From the NCBI GenBank assembly GCA_944321345.1, contig CALUKY010000003.1, positions 78,663-142,662 of the forward strand: DNA of 64,000 bases. The letters run 5' to 3'. Under the pieces are notes generated by a model. That model did no database searches and was not told the origin of the DNA. It was given only the letters and a program-made list of their open reading frames with translations. Made by a program: the position numbers and the translations under genes. The stretch comes from an uncultured Paraprevotella sp. GTDB lineage: Bacteria > Bacteroidota > Bacteroidia > Bacteroidales > Bacteroidaceae. How positions within the stretch are numbered: the stretch's first letter is position 1; each line of letters starts with the position of its first letter. Shown here piece by piece: positions 56,093 through 63,974 of the stretch.

Positions 56093-57067
56093 TTATAGTT
56101 GATAAGAAACATTGAATACTAAAGTTGGAGTAGACACATGATATTGTGCATAGGCTACTCCCAGTTTAAAACGCTGTAAAGTCAGTCCTCCTCCGAAAGA
56201 AAGTCCGGCACCATGTGATTTTCCGGCTTCTTTCATTTCTGTTGCCCGCCGGAAATTGTATCCCGCTGACAGATAAAAGGATTCGGAAGGCAGAATGTCT
56301 ATTCCCAGACTAAAATGGTTGAGTAGCAGCGTGCTGAACTTTTCCTTTCCTTCCGGATTGTAATAATATTTGTAATTCCAACGCGTCAGATCGTTCATGG
56401 TTACTGTGACACGTATCGGAGCATGATTCATGCCTTTGGAAAAACCAATGGCCAGATCAAATGGAATACGCTCAAAATGGTCGTTATAAGCCTTGACTTG
56501 TCCGCCTACATTGCTGGCAACCGCGGAAAGAGAAAAATCGGTAGCTTCATTGTAATAATTCAAACCCAAATCAACGGCAAGACCGATAGACTGATAACCG
56601 GCAAGACCGGAGTAGATGAATTTTCCGGTAACTCCTCCCACCCAATAATCATTAAACAGATAAGAATAGACTCCGCTCAATGCCATATCCAGCGAAGCAA
56701 CCGATCCGCTTTCGACTCCTTCCTCATTTGTTTCTGTAATCTTTCCGTAATTACAGAACTGTGCCATGGCTCCCCAGGTACCGCGTGTGCCGGCTTCACG
56801 AAAAAAAGCGGCACTTCCGCTTTTGGATCCCTGCATATAAGTCATGAAATTGAGATTAATGGTGTTGCCGGATACTGCTGATGATAAAGCCGGATTCAGG
56901 AAAACCAGTGAAGCGTCGTCTTCAATAGGGGATATGGCCGGACCACCCAGTGCTGTAGCGTGAGCGGATGCCGGTTGTTTCAGGAAATTAAAGACGGAGG
57001 AAGCCTCCTGTGCCTGGCAGGCTATGGATAGCGCAACTCCTAGAAGTAGACAGCCTGTTTTTTTCAT
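56093..57067 (-). CDS. porQ: PorQ-type outer membrane protein (type IX secretion related family)
   Basis: A 324-residue predicted outer membrane beta-barrel with a signal peptide (about 1-19, ends CQAQ). The chain is rich in glycine/aromatic strands and contains the family-typical NFLKQPASAHATALGGPAIS and FLNPALSSAVSGNTINLNFM. A second ATG two codons upstream (57073) is possible. PorQ is a T9SS-associated protein in Porphyromonas, but homologues occur in Bacteroides species without an active T9SS, and no other T9SS gene is in the window. Operon with cmk and ispH. Minus-strand TATCTTTG at 57088-57095 is the likely promoter. Confidence 0.78.
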   Translation of the reverse strand: MKKTGCLLLGVALSIACQAQEASSVFNFLKQPASAHATALGGPAISPIEDDASLVFLNPALSSAVSGNTINLNFMTYMQGSKSGSAAFFREAGTRGTWGAMAQFCNYGKITETNEEGVESGSVASLDMALSGVYSYLFNDYWVGGVTGKFIYSGLAGYQSIGLAVDLGLNYYNEATDFSLSAVASNVGGQVKAYNDHFERIPFDLAIGFSKGMNHAPIRVTVTMNDLTRWNYKYYYNPEGKEKFSTLLLNHFSLGIDILPSESFYLSAGYNFRRATEMKEAGKSHGAGLSFGGGLTLQRFKLGVAYAQYHVSTPTLVFNVSYQL

Positions 57068-57087
57068 TATCATTATTTATTTTGCGT

Positions 57088-57095
57088 CAAAGATA
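57088..57095 (-). promoter_or_regulatory. Promoter -7 core for porQ-cmk-ispH
   Basis: Minus-strand TATCTTTG, 20 bases before the porQ ATG at 57067; no good TTG element at the usual distance. Confidence 0.5.
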
Positions 57096-57221
57096 CATCT
57101 TTTTTAAAATATAACGTAGAAAAATGGTATTTAGGGTGTCAGATACCCGAAAAAATAAAAAAAGAATGCTTTTGCCCGAAAAAAAATAAGGATTTCAGTA
57201 TCTAAAAATAAAAAAATGTGC

Positions 57222-57229
57222 TACATTTG
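57222..57229 (+). promoter_or_regulatory. Promoter -7 core for tonB
   Basis: TACATTTG, TAnnTTTG type, 37 bases before the ATG at 57267. The AT-rich sequence upstream lacks a TTG at the standard spacing. Confidence 0.5.
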
Positions 57230-57266
57230 CCACGATAAGTGGAAAAAGTAAAAATAAAAATATATT

Positions 57267-57983
57267 ATGGAAATTAAAAAATCGCAGAAAGCAGACCTTG
57301 AAGGTAAGAAAAGCACCGGTATGCTGATTGGCTACGTGATTGTTCTTGCTGCTATTTTTGTGTCGTTTGAATGGACGAGACGTGAAAAGAAAGTCGTTGA
57401 AATGGAGCCTGTGTTCACCGCAGCTATTGAGGAGGACATGATTCCTATTTCCAAACAGCCAGAGGTTGCGGCACCACCTCCAGCTGCTGCTCCTAAGATT
57501 GCCGAAATCCTGAACATTGTGGACAATGAAACAGAATTGGTAGAAGAAGAGGTGGAAAGTTCTGAGGAAATGAATCAGGCTATCGCACCGGTAACCGGTA
57601 CCGGTGGTGTAGCATCTACTGGCCCTACGGGCCCTGTTGGTCCTGTTGTGGAAGCTGTAGAGGACGAAACTATTTATAATATGGCTGAGGAAAATCCACA
57701 GTTCCCGGGTGGTGAAGCTGCTTGTATGAAGTGGTTGCAGGAAAATATCAAGTATCCGCCTATCTGTGTAGAACAGAATATTCAAGGACGTGTTATTGCA
57801 ACTTTCGTGGTAAATAGGGACGGTTCTATCGTAGATATCAATATCGTAAGAAGTCCGGATCCATATTTGTCGAAGGAGGCTGAGCGAGTATTGAAGATGA
57901 TGCCCCGTTGGAAACCAGGACGTCAGGGTGGAAAACCTGTACGTGTGAAGTTCTCTTTGCCAGTGACATTCCGTTTACAGTAA
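57267..57983 (+). CDS. tonB: Energy transducer TonB
   Basis: Transmits the ExbB-ExbD proton-motive force to outer membrane receptors. 238 residues: one N-terminal membrane span (about 17-34) after a basic cytosolic start, a periplasmic spacer with a short Pro/Ala stretch (PEVAAPPPAAAPK) and a collagen-like Gly-Pro stretch (TGPTGPVGPVV), then a complete C-terminal TonB domain at about 145-238 (FPGGEAACMKWLQENIKYPP, GRVIATFVVNRDGSIVDINI, VLKMMPRWKPGRQGG). The ExbB/ExbD cluster is 2.1 kb away on the same strand. Confidence 0.92.
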   Translation: MEIKKSQKADLEGKKSTGMLIGYVIVLAAIFVSFEWTRREKKVVEMEPVFTAAIEEDMIPISKQPEVAAPPPAAAPKIAEILNIVDNETELVEEEVESSEEMNQAIAPVTGTGGVASTGPTGPVGPVVEAVEDETIYNMAEENPQFPGGEAACMKWLQENIKYPPICVEQNIQGRVIATFVVNRDGSIVDINIVRSPDPYLSKEAERVLKMMPRWKPGRQGGKPVRVKFSLPVTFRLQ

Positions 57984-58000
57984 AATTAAAATATATATTG

Positions 58001-58028
58001 AAAGGCTGCTCTATGCAGCCTTTTTTTA
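58001..58028 (+). terminator. Terminator after tonB
   Basis: AAAGGCTGC (58001-58009) pairs with GCAGCCTTT (58015-58023), followed by more T residues. Confidence 0.88.
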
Positions 58029-58046
58029 ATCACTTATTCATAGCCT

Positions 58047-59021
58047 ATGTATACTACAGAGGAAATGGTGTCTTATGTAAAGACCCAAGTTGAAAAAATG
58101 AATATCAAGGCCACTCCGGCTGGTTTATATGATCCGATCCGATATGTTTTGTCTTTGGGAGGAAAGCGTATTCGTCCGGTATTGATGCTTATGGCATATA
58201 ATCTTTACCGTGAAGATCTGGAGCGTATTACTCCATTGGCATTAGGTCTGGAAACTTATCACAATTACACTTTGTTGCATGATGATCTGATGGATCATGC
58301 TGATTTGCGTCGTGGACAGGCAACAGTACATAAGAAATGGAATGAAAATACGGCCATTTTGAGTGGAGACTCCATGTTGGTCCTGGCCTATTCTCTGATG
58401 CAGCAGGCTCCGGCAGAACATTTGGCTGCCGTGTTGGATCTTTTTACCCGTACTGCTTTGGAGATCGGAGAAGGACAGCAATATGATATTGATTTTGAAG
58501 AACGGAACGATGTGACCGAGGACGAATATATTGAAATGATCCGTCTGAAAACATCTGTCCTGTTGGCTTGTGCTTTGAAAATCGGTGCTCTGACTGCCGG
58601 TGCTCCTGCCGAAGATGCCGACTTGCTTTATCATTTTGGTGAAAAAGTAGGATTGGCTTTTCAACTGCAGGATGATTATCTGGATGTTTACGGAGATCCG
58701 GAGAAGTTCGGAAAGAAGATCGGAGGTGACATATTGTGTAACAAAAAGACCTACATGCTGATCAAGGCTTTTGATTTGGCTGATGAAGGACAACGCCGGA
58801 TTCTGAAAAGCTGGCTTGAGTGTAAGTCTTATATTGAAGAAGAAAAAATCACATCTGTGCGTGCCATTTACGATGCGGTAGGTGTACCGGCTTGTGCCAA
58901 TGAAAAGATTAATGTTTATTTCGATGAAGCATTGACTCTGCTCGAACAGGTAGCGTTGCCTACAGAAAGGAAAGATGTTCTGAAGCAATTTGTTCTTACT
59001 TTGTTGAACCGTGACGTATAA
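58047..59021 (+). CDS. Polyprenyl diphosphate synthase
   Basis: Chain-elongating trans-isoprenyl diphosphate synthase. 324 residues, all-alpha fold with both aspartate-rich motifs, DDLMD near 84-88 (preceded by YHNYTLLH) and DDYLDVYGD near 211-219, plus GGKRIRPVLMLMAY near 39-52. Chain length of the product (farnesyl, octaprenyl or similar) cannot be deduced safely. It precedes the TatD gene by five bases and may share a transcript. It sits just after the tonB terminator. Confidence 0.9.
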   Translation: MYTTEEMVSYVKTQVEKMNIKATPAGLYDPIRYVLSLGGKRIRPVLMLMAYNLYREDLERITPLALGLETYHNYTLLHDDLMDHADLRRGQATVHKKWNENTAILSGDSMLVLAYSLMQQAPAEHLAAVLDLFTRTALEIGEGQQYDIDFEERNDVTEDEYIEMIRLKTSVLLACALKIGALTAGAPAEDADLLYHFGEKVGLAFQLQDDYLDVYGDPEKFGKKIGGDILCNKKTYMLIKAFDLADEGQRRILKSWLECKSYIEEEKITSVRAIYDAVGVPACANEKINVYFDEALTLLEQVALPTERKDVLKQFVLTLLNRDV

Positions 59022-59026
59022 AGGAT

Positions 59027-59818
59027 ATGTATATCATCGATACACATGCCCATCTTTATGGGGAAGAGTTTCATGAAGATATAGATCAGGTAATAGAACG
59101 GGCGCACCTGAATGGAGTCGGGAAAATATTCTTGCCCAATATAGATGAAGCCAGCATTTCTGGTATGAATCAATTGGTTCAGAAGTTTCCCGGTTTCTTT
59201 TTTCCGATGATAGGACTGCATCCTACCGATCTGACAGAAGACTATCAGGATGTTTTGTTTCGAATGGAAGAGCAGCTAGCACGGCCGGAGCATCCTTATA
59301 TCGGTATCGGCGAGGTGGGATTGGATTATTATTGGGATGATCGTATGAAGAAAGAACAATTGGCTGCTTTTGATTTTCAGGTTCAGTGGTCTTTAAAATA
59401 TGATTTGCCGTTAATGATTCATTGTCGTTCGGCTCATGCAGATTTGGTTAAGGTGTTGCAATCCTATTCTGGTGAACCACTTCGTGGAGTGTTTCATAGT
59501 TTTGTCGGTACTCCTGATGAGGCGGAGGAGTTGCTCGTTTTTCAACATTTCGCTTTGGGCGTAAACGGAATTGTGACTTTCAAGAAGTCTGCTTTACCCG
59601 AAACTTTGGCCCAGGTTGTTCCTTTGGAGCGTTTGGTGTTGGAAACGGATTCTCCTTATTTGGCTCCGACTCCTTATCGTGGAAAACGAAACGAAAGTTC
59701 GTATTTACCCTATGTTGTTTGTAAATTGAGTGAAATTTATGGTTGCGAAGAGACTGAAGTGATTCGCCAAACAACCGAAACAGCCCTCAAAATTTTTGAT
59801 AAGGTTAAGGGAGAATAA
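59027..59818 (+). CDS. TatD-family metal-dependent hydrolase
   Basis: A TIM-barrel 3'-5' exonuclease or deoxyribonuclease-type enzyme, 263 residues. N-terminal metal motif IDTHAHLYGEEF, then GLHPTDL, GEVGLDYYWD, HCRSAHADLVKVL, FHSFVGTPDEAEEL and the C-terminal ETDSPYLAPTPYRGKRNE. Length is normal. It closely follows the polyprenyl synthase. Confidence 0.93.
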   Translation: MYIIDTHAHLYGEEFHEDIDQVIERAHLNGVGKIFLPNIDEASISGMNQLVQKFPGFFFPMIGLHPTDLTEDYQDVLFRMEEQLARPEHPYIGIGEVGLDYYWDDRMKKEQLAAFDFQVQWSLKYDLPLMIHCRSAHADLVKVLQSYSGEPLRGVFHSFVGTPDEAEELLVFQHFALGVNGIVTFKKSALPETLAQVVPLERLVLETDSPYLAPTPYRGKRNESSYLPYVVCKLSEIYGCEETEVIRQTTETALKIFDKVKGE

Positions 59819-59871
59819 TGGCGTGAAATAAATATTTCATAAGATAATGCAATTTTTTCTTTGTGGAATAG

Positions 59872-59943
59872 TTGATAGGAACAAAAAAAAAGAATATTTT
59901 TGCACCTGAATTCGCTTGCATATCGCATTTTTTTTGTAATTTG
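59872..59943 (+). promoter_or_regulatory. Two possible promoters upstream of tRNA-Ser
   Basis: TTG at 59872-59874, 20 bases, TATTTTTG at 59895-59902 is a good match. A second, TTG at 59916-59918, 18 bases, TAATTTG at 59937-59943, is weaker. Both point at the tRNA at 59993 and possibly the motor cluster beyond. Confidence 0.55.
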
Positions 59944-59992
59944 CACCCGTTTTGAGAAAGTGACATTTTTTTTAACCATTTTCAGCTGTTAA

Positions 59993-60080
59993 GGAGAGAT
60001 GCTCGAGTGGCTGAAGAGGCACGCCTGGAAAGCGTGTATACGTCAAAAGCGTATCGGGGGTTCGAATCCCCCTCTCTCCG
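59993..60080 (+). tRNA. tRNA-Ser (anticodon GGA)
   Basis: An 88-base class II tRNA: acceptor GGAGAGA/TCTCTCC with discriminator G, D-arm with GAGTGGCTGAAGAGGC, anticodon stem CACGC/GCGTG and loop CTGGAAA (anticodon GGA, reading UCC/UCU), a long variable arm, and T-arm GGGGG-TTCGAAT-CCCCC. CCA is not encoded. The ExbB gene begins 47 bases later without an obvious separate promoter. Confidence 0.96.
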
Positions 60081-60126
60081 CGATAAATAATAAAACAATT
60101 AATAATCTTAAAAAATTAGACACACA

Positions 60127-60954
60127 ATGAAAAAGTTATTTGCAATTATTGCGATGATGGGAGTCTTTGCATTCGGTGCAACTCAGTCGATGATGGCGCA
60201 GACCGACGCAGCTGCTGATTCAGCTGCTGTTGACACTACTGTTGTTGATTCAGCCGCTGTTGATACAGCTGCAGCTGCTGTTACAGAAGAAATCGCTCAG
60301 GAGCCAATCGTTGAGGAAGGCGGTCTTCACAAAGAGTTGAAAACTAAGTTTATTGAAGGTGACGCAGGCTTTATGTCATTGGTTGCCATCGCTTTGGTTT
60401 TAGGTTTGGCTTTCTGTATCGAGCGTATCATTTATTTGAGCCTGGCAGAAATCAACGTAAAGAAACTGTTGGCTTCTTTGGAAGAGAAATTGTCTGCCGG
60501 TGATGTAGAAGGTGCAAAGGAAATTTGCCGTAATACTCGTGGTCCTGTTGCTTCTATCTGCTATCAGGGTCTGATGCGTATTGACGAGGGTATCGAAAAC
60601 GTAGAGCGTTCAGTTGTTGCTTACGGAAGCGTACAGTCAAGCTATCTGGAGCAGGGTTGCTCATGGATCACTTTGTTCATCGCTATGGCTCCGTCTTTGG
60701 GATTCTTGGGAACTGTGATCGGTATGGTTATGGCGTTCGACCAGATCCAGCAGGCTGGTGATATCTCTCCGACAATTGTTGCCGGTGGTATGAAGGTGGC
60801 CTTGATTACTACTATCTTCGGTATCGTGGTTGCTTTGATCCTGCAGATTTTCTACAACTATATCCTGTCAAAGATCGAGACTATTACCTCTCATATGGAA
60901 GAGGCTACTATCTCTCTGTTGGATATGTGTATGAAGTATAACCTGAAAAAATAA
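60127..60954 (+). CDS. exbB: MotA/TolQ/ExbB proton channel protein
   Basis: Pentameric proton channel of the TonB motor. 275 residues: an N-terminal signal-like hydrophobic stretch (about 5-24), an Ala/Asp/Val/Thr-rich acidic segment with imperfect DSAAVDT repeats (about 26-60), then three transmembrane helices at about 78-98, 177-200 and 220-245. The last two carry the family residues LFIAMAPSLGFLGTVIGMVM and GGMKVALITTIFGIVVALIL. Longer than E. coli ExbB because of the N-terminal extension. First gene of exbB-orf-exbD-exbD. Confidence 0.92.
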   Translation: MKKLFAIIAMMGVFAFGATQSMMAQTDAAADSAAVDTTVVDSAAVDTAAAAVTEEIAQEPIVEEGGLHKELKTKFIEGDAGFMSLVAIALVLGLAFCIERIIYLSLAEINVKKLLASLEEKLSAGDVEGAKEICRNTRGPVASICYQGLMRIDEGIENVERSVVAYGSVQSSYLEQGCSWITLFIAMAPSLGFLGTVIGMVMAFDQIQQAGDISPTIVAGGMKVALITTIFGIVVALILQIFYNYILSKIETITSHMEEATISLLDMCMKYNLKK

Positions 60955-60961
60955 GTAAATC

Positions 60962-61453
60962 ATGATAAAGACAGAAAAATTGTCTAAGACCATGTTGAAC
61001 GCCTGCATCGCAGTTATTCTGATTGTTTTTGCATGCTTCTTCCTGGTTGGATATGACAACCCGATGGGGGATTATAATGCGCCTCAGTGTACCGACGCTG
61101 TTATTTACCTCATGTACGTGCTGACCGGTATTACAGCTCTGTTGGCCGTATGGAGTGCAATCAAGAGCATTAAGGACGGTATGGGAGCCTCTGGTGAGAA
61201 CCTGAGTGGCGTTCCTGGAGGTAAAATTAGTTTTATTTCCGTAGTTCTGTTGATCGCTTCTTTGGCTATTGGTTTGTTGACAAACTTGAATGAGCCTGAT
61301 TTTACTGCTGCTGATGGTAATGTTACCAGTGGAGCAATGGTTTCAGTTGTGGATATGTTCATCATTTCAATTTATATCCTGATGGCTGTAGCCGCAATTG
61401 CAGTTGTAGTTAATATGTCTGGCATTATCAAAAAGAGCGCACAGAAGAAATAA
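60962..61453 (+). CDS. Conserved membrane protein between exbB and exbD
   Basis: 163 residues with four predicted transmembrane segments (about 14-34, 50-70, 95-115 and 133-155), a small soluble loop with glycine-rich GENLSGVPGGKIS and lysine-rich ends. It is seven bases after exbB and 35 bases before exbD. Homologous small membrane proteins occur at this position in Bacteroidota exb clusters; role unknown, possibly part of the motor complex. Confidence 0.75.
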   Translation: MIKTEKLSKTMLNACIAVILIVFACFFLVGYDNPMGDYNAPQCTDAVIYLMYVLTGITALLAVWSAIKSIKDGMGASGENLSGVPGGKISFISVVLLIASLAIGLLTNLNEPDFTAADGNVTSGAMVSVVDMFIISIYILMAVAAIAVVVNMSGIIKKSAQKK

Positions 61454-61488
61454 AAACATCGTTTTCAATTTATAAAACTAAAAATTAA

Positions 61489-62079
61489 ATGGCAAAGAAA
61501 AAAAGATCAGTACCTGGTTTGAACGCAAGTTCTACTGCGGACATTTCTTTCATTTTGCTGATTTTCTTCCTGGTGACCACTTCCATGGATACAGACATGG
61601 GTTTGGTTCGCCGCCTTCCGCCTCCACCTGAGGATGAGCAGAGCGAAGCTGAAATCGATGTAAAGGAAAGAAACGTACTGAACGTTAAGATCAACTCTGC
61701 CGGTAATTTGATGGTTAATGGTGATTTTATTGCTTTGGATCAACTTTGTGATCGTGCAAAGGAATTTATTCAGAATCCGAACAATTCACCGTCATTACCG
61801 GAAAAACATGGCAAAAACATTCCTTTGTTGGGTATGTGTGCGGTAACCGACAAGCATGTGATTTCTGTTCAGACCGACCGCGGAACAAGCTATAATGTGT
61901 ACTTCCAGGTTCAGAATGAATTAGTGCGCGCTTATAATGAATTGCGTGACGAATTGGCGAAAGCTAAGTTTGGTAAAGTTTATGCAAACTTGACTCCAGA
62001 ACAGCAGGAAGCCATTCGTGGATATTATCCACAGAAAATCTCAGAGGCTGAACCTAAAAATTATGGAGGAGATAAGTAA
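61489..62079 (+). CDS. exbD: ExbD-family protein 1
   Basis: 196 residues with a short cytosolic start, one membrane span (about 17-37) carrying the critical aspartate in NASSTADISFILLIFFLVTT (Asp18), and a periplasmic domain with a Pro-rich start (RRLPPPPEDE). Periplasmic part about 40-196, somewhat longer than E. coli ExbD (141). Followed directly by a second exbD with TAATG overlap. Confidence 0.9.
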   Translation: MAKKKRSVPGLNASSTADISFILLIFFLVTTSMDTDMGLVRRLPPPPEDEQSEAEIDVKERNVLNVKINSAGNLMVNGDFIALDQLCDRAKEFIQNPNNSPSLPEKHGKNIPLLGMCAVTDKHVISVQTDRGTSYNVYFQVQNELVRAYNELRDELAKAKFGKVYANLTPEQQEAIRGYYPQKISEAEPKNYGGDK

Positions 62080-62537
62080 TGAGCAGATTTAATAAAAAGG
62101 GTAGTAGAGAGATGCCCGAAATGAATACATCTTCACTTCCTGACTTGATCTTTACCATTCTGTTCTTCTTTATGATTGTAACCACCATGCGTGAGGTTAC
62201 GCTGAAGGTGAAGTTTACTGTTCCATCGGGTACCGAATTGGAGAAGCTGGAGAAGAAATCAGCGGTATCTTTCATCTATGTAGGTCCTCCGACAGATCAG
62301 TTGCGTGCAACAATGGGTTCAGGAACTCGTATTCAGTTGAATGACCGTTTTGCAGAGCCTGCAGAAATCATGGACTTTGTGGCACAGGAGCGTGCTTCTA
62401 TGTCTGATCAGGCTGCGCAGCAGATTTCCTTGAAGGTAGACCAGAAGACCAAAATGGGTATTATTACCGATATCAAGCAGGTATTGCGTAAATCATGGGC
62501 TTTGAAGATCAACTATTCAGCTAGCAAACGCAATTAA
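62079..62537 (+). CDS. exbD: ExbD-family protein 2
   Basis: 152 residues. The critical aspartate is in MNTSSLPDLIFTILFFFMIV (Asp22 in the span at about 20-40), followed by a smaller periplasmic domain ending in KKSW-type residues (QVLRKSWALKINYSASKRN). Its ATG overlaps the stop of ExbD 1 (TAATG), so the two are co-translated. Paired unequal ExbD proteins are a feature of Bacteroidota motor clusters. Confidence 0.9.
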   Translation: MSRFNKKGSREMPEMNTSSLPDLIFTILFFFMIVTTMREVTLKVKFTVPSGTELEKLEKKSAVSFIYVGPPTDQLRATMGSGTRIQLNDRFAEPAEIMDFVAQERASMSDQAAQQISLKVDQKTKMGIITDIKQVLRKSWALKINYSASKRN

Positions 62538-62565
62538 GCTGATAGCAGATTATTCAAATAATTAT

Positions 62566-62606
62566 TAAAAATAGGCATTTCCTTAATTGGAAGTGCCTAT
62601 TTTTTG
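62566..62606 (+). terminator. Terminator after the exb cluster
   Basis: AAATAGGCATTTCC (about 62569-62582) pairs with GGAAGTGCCTATTT (about 62589-62602), followed by a T-run which also contains the upstream box of the lrp promoter. Confidence 0.88.
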
Positions 62607-62635
62607 TGTTTGTATTACTAAAATTGCTATTTTTG
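62603..62635 (+). promoter_or_regulatory. Promoter of the Lrp/AsnC gene
   Basis: TTTG at 62603-62606, 21 bases, TATTTTTG at 62628-62635, 25 bases before the ATG at 62660. The upstream box overlaps the terminator T-run. Confidence 0.7.
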
Positions 62636-62659
62636 TAGTAATCTATAAAATATATCAAT

Positions 62660-63178
62660 ATGAAAGCTTTAAACTTAGACAGTTTGGATGAGCAGATTCT
62701 TCAGATGATTGCATCGAATGCGAGAATTCCGTTTCTTGAGGTTGCGCGTGCTTGTAGGGTTTCAGGGGCAGCTATTCATCAGCGCATCCAAAAACTGGCA
62801 AAATTGGGGGTTCTGAAGGGGTCTCAGTATATTCTTGACCCAGAAAAGATCGGATATGATACTTGTGCTTTTATGGGGCTTTTTTTGAAGGACCCTTCTG
62901 ATTTTGATCGTGTAGTTGCAGCTTTGGAGCAGATTCCTGAAGTTGTAGAATGTCACTATACTACCGGTGATTATGACATGTTCATTAAAATCTATGCGCG
63001 TAACAATAATCATATGTTGAGTATCATTCACGATAAACTACAGCCTTTGGGGCTTCAGCGCACCGAAACGATTATATCTTTCCACGAGGCGTTTTCACGT
63101 CAGATGCCCATTACAGACATCGCTGTGAAGGAGTCTGAGCGTCGTGCAGACGAAGATATGGACAGTTATGCCGAATAA
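62660..63178 (+). CDS. Lrp/AsnC-family transcriptional regulator
   Basis: 172 residues: N-terminal winged helix-turn-helix at about 5-65 (LDEQILQMIASNARIPFLEV, VSGAAIHQRIQKLAKLGVLK) and a C-terminal RAM/ActR effector domain at about 75-155 with EIPEVVECHYTTGDYDMFIK. The C-terminal tail (about 158-172) is acidic and charged. Effector probably an amino acid or similar metabolite; target genes unknown. Single gene with a promoter at 62603-62635 and a terminator at 63200-63258. Confidence 0.93.
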   Translation: MKALNLDSLDEQILQMIASNARIPFLEVARACRVSGAAIHQRIQKLAKLGVLKGSQYILDPEKIGYDTCAFMGLFLKDPSDFDRVVAALEQIPEVVECHYTTGDYDMFIKIYARNNNHMLSIIHDKLQPLGLQRTETIISFHEAFSRQMPITDIAVKESERRADEDMDSYAE

Positions 63179-63199
63179 TAGATTCTAAGTTTTATTTAT

Positions 63200-63258
63200 A
63201 CTCAAGTGCGTAGTCTGGTACTGTCATTGTACTTAGAAAACCACTTGAGTTTTTATTT
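63200..63258 (+). terminator. Terminator after the Lrp gene
   Basis: ACTCAAGTG (63200-63208) pairs with CACTTGAGT (63242-63250) around a 33-base loop, followed by a T-rich stretch. Confidence 0.75.
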
Positions 63259-63589
63259 TTTCTGGTCTTAATAATTCTAAGCTTCTTGGGAAGATTCTTC
63301 CCTTTTTCTGATTCTAAAATTTTTGCTTGTTTATTTCAGAGATTTTTTTTAACATTCCTCTTTGCCATAATTTTAACAAATTCTTTGGTGTCGAGTGCGT
63401 GGCATAATATAGAAGCAATCCGGCGCTATCTCACGATAGTGCCGGACTTTATAGGAAAGTATAATCAAAAGTTTGAACCACATAATACATATTTTTGGAT
63501 TATTTGGTTTCTGCAAATATATATTTATAATTGTTTGTACTTTTTGTGTATTTGTACAAAATAATAGAAATGAGAAGTGAATTGTACTT
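63259..63589. other. AT-rich intergenic with one strong hairpin
   Basis: No gene supported. A frame at 63286-63564 looks spurious since it reads through a stem-loop. TCCGGCGCTATC (63419-63430) pairs with GATAGTGCCGGA (63435-63446) with one G-U pair and a TCAC loop. It may end transcription from the minus-strand AraC gene, although the downstream U-tract is weak. Confidence 0.5.
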
Positions 63590-63955
63590 TTATACAAGAT
63601 TTTTGCGTTCTTTCCTCCACATAGATGGATTTTGTCCAGTCATTGTTTTGAAAATCTTACTGAAGTGTGCTGCATCCGAGTAGCCTACTTTTTCTGCAAC
63701 TTCGTGTAATGACGAGTTTGAGGTTTCCAGTAATATTATGGCTTCTTGAATTCTTTTTCTGTTCAACCAAACATTAAAGTTTTCATGGTAATTGTCGTTG
63801 ATAAAATTTGACAAGTAGGTACGATTGGTTCCCAGTTGTTTGGCCAGGGTTGTGATTGTAATATTCTTTTCCAGATATTTTTTATTATCAATCCAATCTT
63901 TTAGTGCCTCCTCTAATTTCTTTTTGCTGAAAACGGTTGATATCCGTTCACCCAA
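63590..63955 (-). CDS. AraC-family DNA-binding domain, probably incomplete
   Basis: About 121 residues from a TTG at 63955; nearly all is a single AraC/XylS-type double helix-turn-helix (about 20-118) with TTLAKQLGTNRTYLSNFIND and EVAEKVGYSDAAHFSKIFKT. There is no in-frame ATG or GTG before the domain. An ATG at 63979 in copy B of the 22/21-base repeat opens a shifted frame that stops within 25 codons. Hence this looks like the C-terminal part of a larger regulator (for example a membrane-sensor AraC protein) broken by the small duplication, or a gene whose true start lies in unseen sequence. AT-rich like the other end of the window. Confidence 0.65.
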   Translation of the reverse strand: MGERISTVFSKKKLEEALKDWIDNKKYLEKNITITTLAKQLGTNRTYLSNFINDNYHENFNVWLNRKRIQEAIILLETSNSSLHEVAEKVGYSDAAHFSKIFKTMTGQNPSMWRKERKNLV

Positions 63956-63974
63956 AACGGTGATATCCGTTCAC
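63930..63974. repeat. Tandem 22/21-base repeat with inverted-repeat core
   Basis: AAAACGGTTGATATCCGTTCAC (63930-63951) is followed, after CC, by the same sequence lacking one T (63954-63974). Each copy contains AACGG...CCGTT inverted half-sites. The repeat spans the presumed start of the AraC fragment; the one-base difference shifts the reading frame. Confidence 0.75.

Noticed and set aside
63286-63564. 92-codon plus-strand frame after the Lrp gene
   Set aside because: Starts after a terminator, runs through a perfect stem-loop, and encodes a Phe/Ile-rich chain typical of AT-rich non-coding DNA. A real small membrane protein cannot be fully excluded.
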